Counted from the first letter of the stretch, positions 44,549 to 53,527 are shown. The stretch: 64,000 bases of DNA from Croceicoccus mobilis (GCF_001661965.1 NZ_LYWZ01000028.1:124001-188000), one strand, 5' to 3'. Program-made: numbers and translations. Notes: a model not told the origin generated them from the sequence alone.

Positions 44549-46780
44549 ATGCGATTTCCTGTCCTTTTGATTGCCGCCTTTTCCTGCCTTGCTGCTCCGG
44601 CGCCGATCCACGCGGCCGAAAGCTGCAGCGTGGATGGCGCGTGGGCGCATGCCGATCTGGCTGCCACCACCATATCGGGCGGGGTGGAATTGGACTGGCG
44701 GGGCGGGGACGACCAGCCGATGCGCCTGCGCATGGCGGTAAAGGACGGGCAGCCGGTCATCGAAAGGCTGGACATCGCCGGCACCGCCGTGCTGCGCGAT
44801 GCGGCGATCGATTATACCATCACCTCTGGCATGCGCCGCATAACGGGCCAGCAGCTTGCCCCGCTGCGCAAGCTGGGCGTGGAGATCACGGCAGAAGAGG
44901 TCGACCGCCACAAATGGGACGCGTTCTGGGACGCACCGCTCGACCTGCGCGAACCCGATCCATCGGCCCGGCTCGCTTCATCAAACCAGCCGCCGATCGA
45001 CGGCATCGCCAACCAGCCCGGCCTGCCGCGTTCACCCGGTGAGATCGAGCGCAGTCAGCTTACCTATGCCATCGACAGCTGCACCGTCACCGGAAAGGGG
45101 TCGCGCGCGACCATCCGTTTCGGCGGGGTCAGCGCGGGGCCTTTTGCGGGCGATCTGGTCATCACCGCATTTCGCGGAACCAATCTGATCAAGGTCGAAT
45201 ATGTCGCATCCACCGACAGGCCTTCGGTCGCCTATAAATATGACGTGGGCATCACCGGGATTCCGATCGGCCCCGAAACGCGCGTCGGTTGGCGCGATCT
45301 GGCGGGCGGGGCGCAGCATACGACATTGACGGGCCGGGCCAATGACGCGCCAGCCGTGATCAAGGCTGCCAACCGCCTGATCGTCGCCAGCACGGGCAAT
45401 GGCGCCAGCCTTGCCGCATTCCCGCCGCCGCATGATTTCTTCTGGGCGCGGGAGTTGGAGGAGGTCGTCGGCTATAATTGGTACGAGAAATCGAGCGACG
45501 GCACATTTGGCTTTGGCATCAGGCAGGGCGAGCAGGAAGTGCGCGAGAAATTCCGCGCCAACTGGACGCTCTATGGCGCGCCTCCCGGCAGCGAGCAGCG
45601 CATGGCGCTCTTCCTTTATCCTACCGCCGATGGGGCCGAAGCCGCGCGTGACGAGGCGCTCGCCTTTACCCGGGGCGATCGTTACGCGCAGCTTCCCGGT
45701 TACAAGGTGATGGCGCATCACTATCACCTCGGCATGGGGGAGCGGCTGCTGGCATCTGGCGATCCCGACATGCGCCTGCCTGATTTCGACGCGCTTCGCG
45801 CCAGCGGGATCGACATCGCCAGCGTGACCGACATTTTCCCCGACCAGCGCAATCCCGGCGGCCCGATGCGGCTGGAGGTGCTGAAGGCCTATTACGACGG
45901 CGCGGCACGGCTTAGCGACAGCGATTTCCTCGTCATCCCCAATGTCGAGGCGATCAACATCCTTGGCGGTCACTGGGACGTGTTGCAGTCACGCCCCGTG
46001 CTCTGGCTGGAACACAGGGCCGATGACGAGCCGTTCCGTTCGGTCGATGCAGACGGCGACACGGTCTACAGATTGGGCAATGCCGAAGAAGCGGCGCGCA
46101 TGATCGAGGAGACCGGCATGCTGGTATACATGCCGCATCCGCGGACCAAGGGATCGACCCATTATCCCGACGCGATCAAGGACGGCCCGGCATTCAATTC
46201 CGACTGGTATCGCGGTGCCGGCTGGCGCTGGGGCATGGGGTCGGACTTGTCCGAACGCCGCCTTTCGGGCAAGCGGGTGCTGCCTCTGTTCGACGACATG
46301 AACAACTGGGCGGCGGTGCGCGGGACGCGCCCGAAATATCTCCTCGCCATTACCGAGACTTTCGACAAGAAGCCGGGCGACGACATCTATGCCAATAATC
46401 CGGTGAACTATCTCAGGCTGGATGCGCTGCCAGCGGGACAGGATTATGGCGCGGTCAATGAAGTGCTCAACCGGGGCGATTACTTCGTCACCTCGGGCGA
46501 GGTACTCATCCCCGATGCGGGCATCACCGGGCGGGGCCGCACGGCGCGGCTGGAGGCGGATGTCCAATGGACCTTCCCGCTCGATATCGTGGAAGTCATC
46601 TGGGGCGATGGCAGGCAGACGCATCGCGAGGCAGTCGATACCAGCGACCTGCCTGCCATGGGTTCGCGCCATTTCAGCATTCCTTTTGACGGAAGCGGCG
46701 CAAAATGGGTGCGTTTCGCCGCCTGGGACACGGCTGGAAACGGCGCGATGACGCAGCCGGTGGTGCCGGGACGCGATTGA
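44549..46780 (+). CDS. Secreted PHP/CehA-like metal-dependent hydrolase candidate
   Basis: A 743-residue exported protein with a signal peptide (MRFPVLLIAAFSCLAAPAPI, cut near HA-AES). Residues 25-360 are a beta-rich region that I do not recognise. From about 385 the sequence resembles the CehA/McbA branch of the PHP superfamily: HHYH at 390-393 followed by RLPDFDALRASGIDIASVTD, then DFLVIPNVEAINILGGHW and GMLVYMPHPRTKGSTH (His 530), which align in order with the HxH, E-x-n-GHW and AHP-type metal-ligand elements. A C-terminal beta region (about 650-743, WTFPLDIVEVIWGDGR) ends the protein. Substrate unknown; CehA-like proteins include phosphoesterases and carbaryl hydrolases. Confidence 0.7.
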   Translation: MRFPVLLIAAFSCLAAPAPIHAAESCSVDGAWAHADLAATTISGGVELDWRGGDDQPMRLRMAVKDGQPVIERLDIAGTAVLRDAAIDYTITSGMRRITGQQLAPLRKLGVEITAEEVDRHKWDAFWDAPLDLREPDPSARLASSNQPPIDGIANQPGLPRSPGEIERSQLTYAIDSCTVTGKGSRATIRFGGVSAGPFAGDLVITAFRGTNLIKVEYVASTDRPSVAYKYDVGITGIPIGPETRVGWRDLAGGAQHTTLTGRANDAPAVIKAANRLIVASTGNGASLAAFPPPHDFFWARELEEVVGYNWYEKSSDGTFGFGIRQGEQEVREKFRANWTLYGAPPGSEQRMALFLYPTADGAEAARDEALAFTRGDRYAQLPGYKVMAHHYHLGMGERLLASGDPDMRLPDFDALRASGIDIASVTDIFPDQRNPGGPMRLEVLKAYYDGAARLSDSDFLVIPNVEAINILGGHWDVLQSRPVLWLEHRADDEPFRSVDADGDTVYRLGNAEEAARMIEETGMLVYMPHPRTKGSTHYPDAIKDGPAFNSDWYRGAGWRWGMGSDLSERRLSGKRVLPLFDDMNNWAAVRGTRPKYLLAITETFDKKPGDDIYANNPVNYLRLDALPAGQDYGAVNEVLNRGDYFVTSGEVLIPDAGITGRGRTARLEADVQWTFPLDIVEVIWGDGRQTHREAVDTSDLPAMGSRHFSIPFDGSGAKWVRFAAWDTAGNGAMTQPVVPGRD

Positions 46781-47206
46781 CCGCAGGGTAACGGGGGCGC
46801 GCCGCTGGCCCGGTGCGCGCGACTTGCCGTCCGTTTTCGCGCCTTGCGCAGCGTGTATCGGCTGAATGCGCACAGCCGCGAAACCGCATCGTCATTCGCT
46901 GTCGCCAGACGGCGGCGACGACGCTGATCCGGGCGATCGGCGGTGGGCGAAACGGCGAGTGATTCGCAGGTGATTCGCGCCGTTAACCATCGGAATCGAC
47001 GGGATTCGGCGCAAAACCGCAAAAATTTTTCAAAAAAAATTAACGGCGCCGTTAACCTTTTTGCGCCGCAAAAATGCTTGGCAAAAGGGGTGGTGGCGAC
47101 AGAATGCCAAGCCGACAGGCATAGTTAACCGGTTCGACACGGGAACCAGCATGTGGCTCTGAGGGTTCAAGCGGCAAGATACAAACTGCATGAGGTAAAC
47201 CGAGCC
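46781..47206. promoter_or_regulatory. Upstream region of the 49-residue gene with CtrA-like sites
   Basis: A 426-base region without a supportable gene that turns sharply AT-rich at 47015-47045 (A and T runs). It carries TTAACCAT at 46983-46990, an exact CtrA half-site, a perfect 16-bp palindrome TTAACGGCGCCGTTAA at 47040-47055, and the 12-mer GCGCCGTTAACC twice (46977-46988 and 47046-47057). A further TTAACC is at 47125-47130. The layout suggests a strongly regulated promoter. Confidence 0.5.
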
Positions 47207-47356
47207 ATGTTCACGCCCAGCTATCGCACGAGCGCTCCGGATCGTTGGACTCTTCCGCGTCCATATTCAGATGCTTCGCAGCGTTATATGAAATTCGGCG
47301 CTTTGCAGCCGATGGATGAACCGACCTTCTGGGAAAAGCTTCTCCGCGCCATCTGA
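47207..47356 (+). CDS. 49-residue conserved small protein of sphingomonads
   Basis: The protein MFTPSYRTSAPDRWTLPRPY continues SDASQRYMKFGALQPMDEPT and ends FWEKLLRAI. It is soluble, basic and rich in aromatic residues and proline, with a closing amphipathic helix. From memory its like is found across Sphingomonadales as a small protein of unknown role. The ATG at 47207 is preferred over a longer reading from 47153. It is followed after 39 bases by a strong hairpin and preceded by a region full of TTAAC sites, both signs of an independently expressed gene. Confidence 0.75.
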   Translation: MFTPSYRTSAPDRWTLPRPYSDASQRYMKFGALQPMDEPTFWEKLLRAI

Positions 47357-47394
47357 GCGGGGAAAGAATCCTTAAGATGGATATTCTGAAAAGT

Positions 47395-47427
47395 TAACGG
47401 CCGGCACCCTTTCGGGGCCGGCCGTTA
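47395..47427. terminator. Bidirectional hairpin between the small gene and the phytase
   Basis: TAACGGCCGGC (47395-47405) is exactly complementary to GCCGGCCGTTA (47417-47427), an 11-bp stem around an 11-base loop, placed between two convergent genes. The flanking T-run is short. Confidence 0.7.
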
Positions 47428-47471
47428 TCGTATCTGCCATTGTGCAGTTGCGAAATTGCGGGTTTCGGGCG

Positions 47472-48548
47472 TTAATTTTTCGCCCCCAGCGCCGCGATCA
47501 GGGAATCGCCCCGCACCAGCTTGAAATTCTGGGTCGAAGCCCCGCTGATAGACGCGCCTTCGGATGCATTATCGCCATCCTGCGCGATGAAGATGCCGTT
47601 CGGGAATGCCGGCCCGAAATCGCCCGCGGCAAAGGCGATCCCGTCGGTTTCGCTGGTCCCGTCGATCATCTCGCCATCGCCGATGCGGACGCGCCCGACA
47701 TATTCCATTCCGGGCAGCATGAAACCCACATAGGCATTGTCGCCCTGGCTCGACGCGATAAGCATGCCGCCATTCTTGCCCATGGGAGCAAGCGCCAGCC
47801 CCTCGACATCGGCCACCAGTGCAAGGCCATCGGCGCTTGCGACGATCTCGCCCTTGGGATCGGCTTCCGAAAGGTCGAAGCGGTGAACGCCGACAAGCTC
47901 CTCGCCGACGTAAAGCATATCGGTGCGCGGATCGACGACGCAGCCTTCCGACTGGGTGGGGATCGCAAGCGTGCGGGTGGAAATCGCGATCGGTGCGTCC
48001 GCTGTTCCGCCCAGCACGGTTTCGATCACCGGCCCGGCCTTGGTCACGACATAGCTGCGTGCCAGCTGGCCCGGCGCAGCGGCGGGCGCCATGCAAAAGC
48101 CATAGGCTTCTCCCGAACCCACCGGCAGTTTCGGGCCGGCCGTCAAAGTGCCATCGGCAGCCAGCGTAAAGAACGCGATGCGCGCCACCGTTTCTTCCGT
48201 CCGATCGCTCGCCGCGACAAGCACGGTGCCATCGGCGAGTTCGACGAGGTCGACATTGTTCAAAAGGCCCGCGGGGACGAAATCCATGACTTTTCCCGAC
48301 AAATCATAGGAATAAATGCCCGCCTTCTTGTCGGTGCCCAGCACGATGGATTTCGCAGGGTCCGCCGCATTGCGCCAGATCGCCGGATCGTCTGCGGCAT
48401 CGGCATTGGCCGTGCCGACAGGCGCTGTTTCGACCGAGGCGGTGACAGTGCCCGTGGGCCATGGGGAGAAAGCAGGCGCTTCCGCCCCGGCGCAAGCGGC
48501 CAGTACGAGTGCGGGCGCAAGGGCGGACAGACCCGCCCTCGCATTCAT
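47472..48548 (-). CDS. Beta-propeller phytase (3-phytase) lipoprotein
   Basis: A 358-residue exported phytase that releases phosphate from inositol hexaphosphate in a calcium-dependent way. The start at 48548 follows GGAG by 6 bases and gives a lipoprotein signal ending LVLAACAG. Propeller signatures include DAADDPAIWRNAADPAKS, GTDKKAGIYSYDLSGK, LNNVDLVELADGTVL, QSEGCVVDPRTDMLYVGEE and SQGDNAYVGFML, which match BPP acidic calcium-binding blades. It follows the TonB receptor gene by 14 bases (or by a TGATG overlap if the alternative ATG at 48563 is used), so both are one operon. Confidence 0.92.
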   Translation of the reverse strand: MNARAGLSALAPALVLAACAGAEAPAFSPWPTGTVTASVETAPVGTANADAADDPAIWRNAADPAKSIVLGTDKKAGIYSYDLSGKVMDFVPAGLLNNVDLVELADGTVLVAASDRTEETVARIAFFTLAADGTLTAGPKLPVGSGEAYGFCMAPAAAPGQLARSYVVTKAGPVIETVLGGTADAPIAISTRTLAIPTQSEGCVVDPRTDMLYVGEELVGVHRFDLSEADPKGEIVASADGLALVADVEGLALAPMGKNGGMLIASSQGDNAYVGFMLPGMEYVGRVRIGDGEMIDGTSETDGIAFAAGDFGPAFPNGIFIAQDGDNASEGASISGASTQNFKLVRGDSLIAALGAKN

Positions 48549-48562
48549 GATCCGCTCCAGCA

Positions 48563-51433
48563 TCAGAACTTCACCCGCGCGCCGAACTTCATGGTCCAGT
48601 TATATTCCTCGTACTGGTAGAGGTTCCGCTGGCCGCCCATCGTGTTGTAGGCGAAATACTTGGCGTTGTTGATGTTCACCCATTCGTAATAGAGCTGGAC
48701 CGCCTCAGTCAGGCGATACTTGGCCGACAGGTCGAGCTGGAAGTGATCGTCGACCCAGCGGTCTTCCGCTGCCTCGCCGTTCACCTCGTCGAGATATTTG
48801 CTGCGCCAGGTACCCGCAAGGCGCAGGCTGACCGGGCCCTTTTCATATCCCAGCACGCCATTGACCGTATGCTTCGACGAAGCGGGCAGGCTGATCTCCC
48901 GCGTTTCGGCAAGGCTGCCATCGACCGCCACGTCGCCGGTCGCATCGGTGTAGGTGTAGTTCGCCTGCACGAGGAAGCCCGACAACAGGCCCGGCAGGAA
49001 GTCGAGAACCTGCGAGGCCGAGAGTTCCACGCCAAAGACGCTGGCCGACAGGCCGTTTTCGTAGATCACCGCCTCGTCGAAATCGATGCCGCGATAGGAT
49101 CCGAAATAGGGGCCGTCTTCAGCATTATATTCGGCTTCATAGATGAAATTGTCGATGTCCTTGTAGAACACGCCCGCGCTGATGCCGCCGTTGGAGGACA
49201 TGTAATATTCGACGCTCGCGTCGAGGTTCCAGCTTTCATAGGGCTTCAGATAGGGATTGCCGAAAGTGCCCTCGATCTCGTCCTCGTCATTGACCTCCAC
49301 CTCGAAACGCGGGGCGAGGGCGGAGAGCTTGGGCCGCATGATCGAGCGATATCCGGCAAGGCGGACGAGCATCTCGGGCGACAGCTCGTATTTGAGATTG
49401 AGGCTGGGAAGCCAGTGGCCATAGCTGCGGCTGAAGTCATAGGTGCCGACGCAGACAAGATCGTCATCGGCCACCACGCCCGCATTGGCGCAATCGGTGC
49501 CAAGCGTCGATCCCTCTTCATAAAGCATCGCGGCGTTGCCGGTGGTCCTGTTCTTCGTATGCTCATAGCGCACGCCGCCGATCGCGGTCAGCGGGCCGGT
49601 CTCGAAGGTGCCCATCAGATAGCCCGCCATGATGTCCTCGCTGGCGGTGTAATCCTCTACCGCGCTGTCGAACTGGCTGTCGGCCTGCTGCAATTCGAAG
49701 CTGTCGAAATTGTCGCGGAAATAATCGGTCGCGCCGTCATAGCTGGGCACCGGGTCGATGGAGATGAGGCGATAGGTGCTCGCGCCCAGCACATCGGCCA
49801 GCGTCATGTCGTCGTTTTCATAGAATTCGACCGACTTGTCATAGGTCTTGTCGCGCCAGCGGCCCTTGAAGCCGGCCTGAAGGGTCAGGCTGGACGCATC
49901 CATCGCGAATTCGCGGCCAAGGTCGAAGGTCGCGGCATATTCCTCGTCCTGCGCGTCGGAGCCGGTGACATATTCGATGTCCTTCAGCCCATAGGCGGTA
50001 TCGTCGCGAAACGCATAGCTGTCGCCCACGATCGAGAAGAGCGGCACGCGCGGATCGGAATAGTCGATGGCGACGCCAACGTTCTGATTGTCGAACGACT
50101 GCTCGAACTGGGTCGGGTCGAGCGAGCCGTTTTCCTGTTCCGATGCCTTGGCGTAGCTGGCCGAATATTCGGCGAACCAGCCGCTATCCAGCTCGGTCTT
50201 GCCGCCTGCGACCACGTTCCAGATGCGCTGGCGTTCGAAACGGTCCTTGATGTCGCGTTCGGCCGTCCATTCCTGGTCGGCGTCGGAATAGGTCACGGTC
50301 TGGCCGTCATAGCTGACATCGCCATCCTCGAAATCGCCAAGGTCGAAGGTAAGGCGGCGGCGGTATTCCTGGTCGTCGAACTGGCTGAACACGCCCTTCA
50401 CGTAAAGCTCGGTCGTATCGCTGGCCCTGAAGTCGAGGCCGAGCGTGGCGCTGATCCGCTCGCGCTCCACGTCATAGTCGCGGTATTGCACCTCGGTCGC
50501 ATAGGGGATGCCGCCTTCCTGTACCCAGTCGTCGGCCTCGATATTGTCGGTCTCGAATTTGCGCTTGTAGTAAGAGACGCCGCCCGAGATGCCGAGATCG
50601 TCGGAAAGCTTGGTCGCGAAATCGAAGCTCATCTTGGGCGTCACGACATTGGCGTAATCGTTGTAGCTGCCTTCGATCCGGGCGCTCCAAAGGTCCTTCT
50701 TGCGGTCGAAGGCGCTGGTCGTCTCGATCTCGACGCTGCCCCCGATGGTGTCGCCGTCCATGTCAGGGGTGAGCGATTTCTTGACCGTGATTGATTCGAT
50801 GATGTCCGAGCTGATCACGTCCAGCGCGACCGAGCGCACATCGCTTTCGGGTGCTGGCAGGCGCACGCCGTTCAGCGAAGTGGAATTCAGTTCCGGATCG
50901 AGCCCGCGCACCGAGACGAAGCGCCCTTCGCCCTGGTCGTTGAGGACATTGATGCCGGGCAGACGGCGCAGCGATTCCGCCACGTTCTGGTCGGGAAACT
51001 GACCGATGGCATCGCGGGTCAGAACGTCGGAAACCACATCGGCGGCCTTCTTGCGCGACAATGCGCTGGCCTGGTTCGCCAATTGCCCGATGACAAGGAT
51101 CGAGCTGTCGCTTGCGCCCAGCGCGATTTGCTGCGTGACGCTGCCGGTGGCGCTAACGGTGACGGCCATCGTTTCGGTCGCCGCGCCGACATAGCGGACT
51201 TCCAGCGTGTAACTGCCGGCGGGAACGTCGATAAAGCGGAAACTGCCGTCGCGCGCGGCATGGGTGGTGCGGCCCAGTTCGATGATGGTGACTTCGGCTG
51301 CCTGCAACGCGCGGGTGCCCGTTGCGTCGACGACCGATCCGTCAATCGTGCCTGCCATGGCCTGCGGCGCGGCGGAGATCGCGGTAATGGCGGTGGTAAG
51401 CGCCAAGGCGCGGCGGAATGTGCGATTGCTCAT
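48563..51433 (-). CDS. TonB-dependent receptor paired with phytase
   Basis: A 956-residue outer membrane receptor with an extra N-terminal carboxypeptidase-regulatory-like domain. Order: signal peptide (to about 27, cut after AMA-GT), beta-sandwich domain (IDGSVVDATGTRALQAAEVT... about 28-105), a short TonB-box region (DSSILVIGQ), plug (VSDVLTRDAIGQFPDQNVAESLRRLPGI, then RFVSVRGLDPELNSTSLNGVRLP) and a barrel with long loops ending in MKFGARVKF. It belongs to the sphingomonad/Caulobacter TonB receptor class often found beside phytases or glycosidases. ATG at 51433 is preferred because it gives a normal signal peptide. The likely ligand is phytate or a product, inferred from the operon and from the Pho-box-like site upstream. 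Confidence 0.93.
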   Translation of the reverse strand: MSNRTFRRALALTTAITAISAAPQAMAGTIDGSVVDATGTRALQAAEVTIIELGRTTHAARDGSFRFIDVPAGSYTLEVRYVGAATETMAVTVSATGSVTQQIALGASDSSILVIGQLANQASALSRKKAADVVSDVLTRDAIGQFPDQNVAESLRRLPGINVLNDQGEGRFVSVRGLDPELNSTSLNGVRLPAPESDVRSVALDVISSDIIESITVKKSLTPDMDGDTIGGSVEIETTSAFDRKKDLWSARIEGSYNDYANVVTPKMSFDFATKLSDDLGISGGVSYYKRKFETDNIEADDWVQEGGIPYATEVQYRDYDVERERISATLGLDFRASDTTELYVKGVFSQFDDQEYRRRLTFDLGDFEDGDVSYDGQTVTYSDADQEWTAERDIKDRFERQRIWNVVAGGKTELDSGWFAEYSASYAKASEQENGSLDPTQFEQSFDNQNVGVAIDYSDPRVPLFSIVGDSYAFRDDTAYGLKDIEYVTGSDAQDEEYAATFDLGREFAMDASSLTLQAGFKGRWRDKTYDKSVEFYENDDMTLADVLGASTYRLISIDPVPSYDGATDYFRDNFDSFELQQADSQFDSAVEDYTASEDIMAGYLMGTFETGPLTAIGGVRYEHTKNRTTGNAAMLYEEGSTLGTDCANAGVVADDDLVCVGTYDFSRSYGHWLPSLNLKYELSPEMLVRLAGYRSIMRPKLSALAPRFEVEVNDEDEIEGTFGNPYLKPYESWNLDASVEYYMSSNGGISAGVFYKDIDNFIYEAEYNAEDGPYFGSYRGIDFDEAVIYENGLSASVFGVELSASQVLDFLPGLLSGFLVQANYTYTDATGDVAVDGSLAETREISLPASSKHTVNGVLGYEKGPVSLRLAGTWRSKYLDEVNGEAAEDRWVDDHFQLDLSAKYRLTEAVQLYYEWVNINNAKYFAYNTMGGQRNLYQYEEYNWTMKFGARVKF

Positions 51434-51500
51434 GGATGACCCCCTGAATTGAGCGCGGGGCAACCGGCCCCTTCGTCGGGCCGCTCGCTAGGGGGTGTTC

Positions 51501-51540
51501 AAGTCAGGGACGCGACAGTTCGGTTGCAGCTTGGTGACAT
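51501..51540 (-). promoter_or_regulatory. Candidate Pho box array upstream of the phytase operon
   Basis: On the minus strand ATGTCAC, CTGCAAC, CTGTCGC and CTGACTT are spaced exactly 11 bases apart (starting at 51540, 51529, 51518 and 51507) with 4-base spacers. This is the arrangement of PhoB half-sites (CTGTCAT-N4-CTGTCAT). The first and third match the half-site in 6 of 7 positions when C is accepted at the end. The array ends 67 bases before the receptor start codon. Confidence 0.65.
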
Positions 51541-51583
51541 TCGCAATTTTGTCGCCCGGCTGTCACTAGCGCATGGCGCATAT

Positions 51584-51620
51584 GCAAAAGGGGCCGCGCC
51601 ATTGGCGCCGCCCCTTTTGC
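51584..51620 (-). terminator. Rho-independent terminator of the leuC-to-grxD gene series
   Basis: GCAAAAGGGGC (51584-51594) is complementary to GCCCCTTTTGC (51610-51620). On the minus strand it follows the monothiol glutaredoxin stop by 24 bases and ends in TTTTG. The inner bases GCGCC/GGCGC extend the stem. Confidence 0.8.
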
Positions 51621-51644
51621 GTAATTCGGGTTGAGAAGTGGGCC

Positions 51645-51977
51645 TCAGCCCTCGGCCTTGGCCACGTTCTTTTCGTTCATCAGCTGCTGCAGTTCGCCCG
51701 CCTCGAACATCTCCATCATGATGTCGCTGCCGCCCACGAACTCGCCCTTTACATAGAGCTGGGGGATCGTCGGCCATTCGGAGAATGCCTTGATGCCCTG
51801 CCGGATTTCCATGTCCTGCAGCACGTCGACCGAGCCATAGGCGACGCCGCAATGTTCGAGGATCGCGACCGCGCGGCTGGAAAAGCCGCACTGCGGGAAA
51901 AGGGGCGTGCCCTTCATGAAAAGGACGACATCGTCCTTGGAGACAATGTCGGTGATGCGATCGTCGATTTCGGCCAT
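51645..51977 (-). CDS. grxD: Monothiol glutaredoxin, Grx4 family
   Basis: A 110-residue monothiol glutaredoxin with the CGFS active site at residues 30-33 ([20 protein letters not shown]) and the [23 protein letters not shown] segment that binds glutathione and a shared [2Fe-2S] cluster. Proteins of this family carry Fe-S clusters and form heterodimers with BolA proteins. The gene lies 43 bases downstream of a BolA gene, which matches the known partnership. The ATG at 51977 is chosen because [12 protein letters not shown] is the usual N terminus. Confidence 0.94.
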   Translation of the reverse strand: MAEIDDRITDIVSKDDVVLFMKGTPLFPQCGFSSRAVAILEHCGVAYGSVDVLQDMEIRQGIKAFSEWPTIPQLYVKGEFVGGSDIMMEMFEAGELQQLMNEKNVAKAEG

Positions 51978-52020
51978 TACTGCAGATCCCGCTTGGATAT
52001 TCAAAAAATCAGTGTGGTGC

Positions 52021-52254
52021 TCAATTGGGAACCGCGGTGGTCAGTTGCAAGGCGTGAAGTTCCCCGCCCATGCGTCCGCCCAGCGCTTCATAGACCGCCT
52101 TGTGCTGCTTCACGCGGGTCATGCCGGCAAAGCTCGCCGACACGACATGCGCGGCGTAATGGTCGCCATCGCCTGCAAGGTCACGGATCGTCACCTCTGC
52201 ATCGGGGATGCCTGCGCGGATCAGTTCCTCGATCTTTTCTGCTTCCATTGCCAT
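52021..52254 (-). CDS. BolA family protein
   Basis: A 77-residue class II KH-like protein. [40 protein letters not shown] carries the BolA motif, with the histidine in DHY and the [23 protein letters not shown] helix being characteristic; both are Fe-S ligand regions in BolA-Grx complexes. ATG at 52254 or 52248 may be the start. It is located 3 bases after the DUF1476 gene, so the three genes (zeta subunit, bolA, grxD) are one transcript. Confidence 0.93.
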   Translation of the reverse strand: MAMEAEKIEELIRAGIPDAEVTIRDLAGDGDHYAAHVVSASFAGMTRVKQHKAVYEALGGRMGGELHALQLTTAVPN

Positions 52255-52257
52255 GGA

Positions 52258-52581
52258 TCAGCTCTCGCTCATCAGCTGGCGGCGGGCTTCGATCATCTTT
52301 TCTTCAAGGGCGGCGCGCACCTTGGCATCGTCGGCATCGACCCCTGCGCTGGTCAGGTCGCCCAGAACCTTGCGGATCACGTCCTCGTCGCCCGCTTCCT
52401 CGAAATCGGCCTGCACGACCGCTTTCTTGTATGCCTCGGTCTCGACGTCCGAGAGGTTCATGAGGCCAGCGGCCCATTCGCCCACCAGCCGGTTGCGGCG
52501 CGCGGTGATGCGGAACAGCATCTCTTCGTCCATCGCGGCCTTGGCTTCCTCGGCGCGGCGGCGGTCGTTGAAATCGGTCAT
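52258..52581 (-). CDS. DUF1476 protein, F1-ATPase zeta subunit
   Basis: A 107-residue helical protein of the DUF1476 family, shown in Paracoccus to be the zeta subunit that inhibits ATP hydrolysis by the F1FO-ATP synthase when the proton gradient fails. MTDFNDRRRAEEAKAAMDEEMLFRITARRNRLVGEWAAGLM is the inhibitory N terminus plus helical core, and the rest is a four-helix bundle. The family is restricted to alphaproteobacteria, so it is a useful taxonomic marker. A Shine-Dalgarno AAAGGA precedes the start. Confidence 0.93.
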   Translation of the reverse strand: MTDFNDRRRAEEAKAAMDEEMLFRITARRNRLVGEWAAGLMNLSDVETEAYKKAVVQADFEEAGDEDVIRKVLGDLTSAGVDADDAKVRAALEEKMIEARRQLMSES

Positions 52582-52665
52582 CGCTTGTGTCCTTTCACGT
52601 GGCGCCCGGCGGGCGCTCCCCCTTTATATAGTCAGGCCCAATGTATGATCAGGCCCAATTCTTTT

Positions 52666-53277
52666 TCAGGCGGCGCCGGGAACGGCGACCTGCTGGCCGG
52701 AGAGGAAGGACAGCGCATCGGCTGACTTTGCCTCATAGGCCGAAATAGCGTCCTTGCGCTCCAGCGTCAGCCCGATTTCGTCGAGGCCATTGAGGAGGCA
52801 GTGGCGGCGGAACGGATCGATCTCGAAAGTGAAGCGATCCTGAAACGGCGTCGTCACGGTCTGGTTTTCAAGATCGATCGAGATCTCGTCGGTCTCGGCC
52901 ACTTCCATCAGCCGGTCGACCTGTTCCTGCGGCAGCGCCACGGTCAGGATGCCGTTCTTGAAGGCATTGCCCGAGAAGATGTCGGAAAAGCTCGGCGCGA
53001 TCACCGCGGTCACGCCCATGTCGAGCAGGGCCCATGCGGCATGTTCGCGGCTGGAGCCGCAACCGAAATTATCGCCGGCGATCAGGATCGGCGCGCCGGC
53101 ATTGCGCGGATCGTCGAAGACATTGCCTTCCTTCGCACGCACCGTTTCGAACGCACCTTGTCCCAGCCCCTCACGCGTGATGGTCTTCAGCCAGCGGGCG
53201 GGGATGATGACGTCGGTGTCGACGTTCTTCGCTCCGAAGGGAATCGCACGCCCTTCGATATGGTCGATCTTCTGCAT
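52666..53277 (-). CDS. leuD: 3-isopropylmalate dehydratase small subunit
   Basis: A 203-residue subunit of isopropylmalate isomerase, the second enzyme of leucine synthesis. [26 protein letters not shown] and [46 protein letters not shown] are diagnostic; the second is the swivelling-domain substrate loop. The partner leuC is 1.3 kb upstream on the same strand with three small genes in between. Confidence 0.95.
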   Translation of the reverse strand: MQKIDHIEGRAIPFGAKNVDTDVIIPARWLKTITREGLGQGAFETVRAKEGNVFDDPRNAGAPILIAGDNFGCGSSREHAAWALLDMGVTAVIAPSFSDIFSGNAFKNGILTVALPQEQVDRLMEVAETDEISIDLENQTVTTPFQDRFTFEIDPFRRHCLLNGLDEIGLTLERKDAISAYEAKSADALSFLSGQQVAVPGAA

Positions 53278-53359
53278 GGGCCCAGCCTATATGGGGCTTT
53301 GGCGGCGTTCTCAACGCCGATTGCGCATGATTCCGCCCGTCGGAGCGGGAAAAACGCGA

Positions 53360-53527
53360 TCAATCGGTTTCAGGCGCTTCGCCGGTGGGCACAGGCGAGG
53401 TGGCGGGCTTCTTCTTGCCGCGCTCCATCCGGCGCGATGCATAGAGCACGGCGGCTGCCAGCGCCGCCGAACCGATCGCGGCCCCGGCCATCGCGGCCTT
53501 CGAGGTCCAGCTGTTGTCTTCGCTCAT
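53360..53527 (-). CDS. 55-residue single-membrane-segment protein
   Basis: Encoded between the glycosylase gene and leuD: MSEDNSWTSKAAMAGAAIGS, then AALAAAVLYASRRMERGKKK and PATSPVPTGEAPETD. One alanine-rich helix (about residues 12-31) is followed by a strongly basic stretch and a proline-rich tail, so it should sit in the inner membrane with the tail in the cytosol. The Shine-Dalgarno is weak. No family recognised; co-direction with the leu genes suggests co-transcription. Confidence 0.65.
   Translation of the reverse strand: MSEDNSWTSKAAMAGAAIGSAALAAAVLYASRRMERGKKKPATSPVPTGEAPETD

Noticed and set aside
48743-50794. A 683-codon plus-strand frame opposite the phytase-linked receptor
   Set aside because: Shadow of the barrel-coding sequence with no start context or domain.
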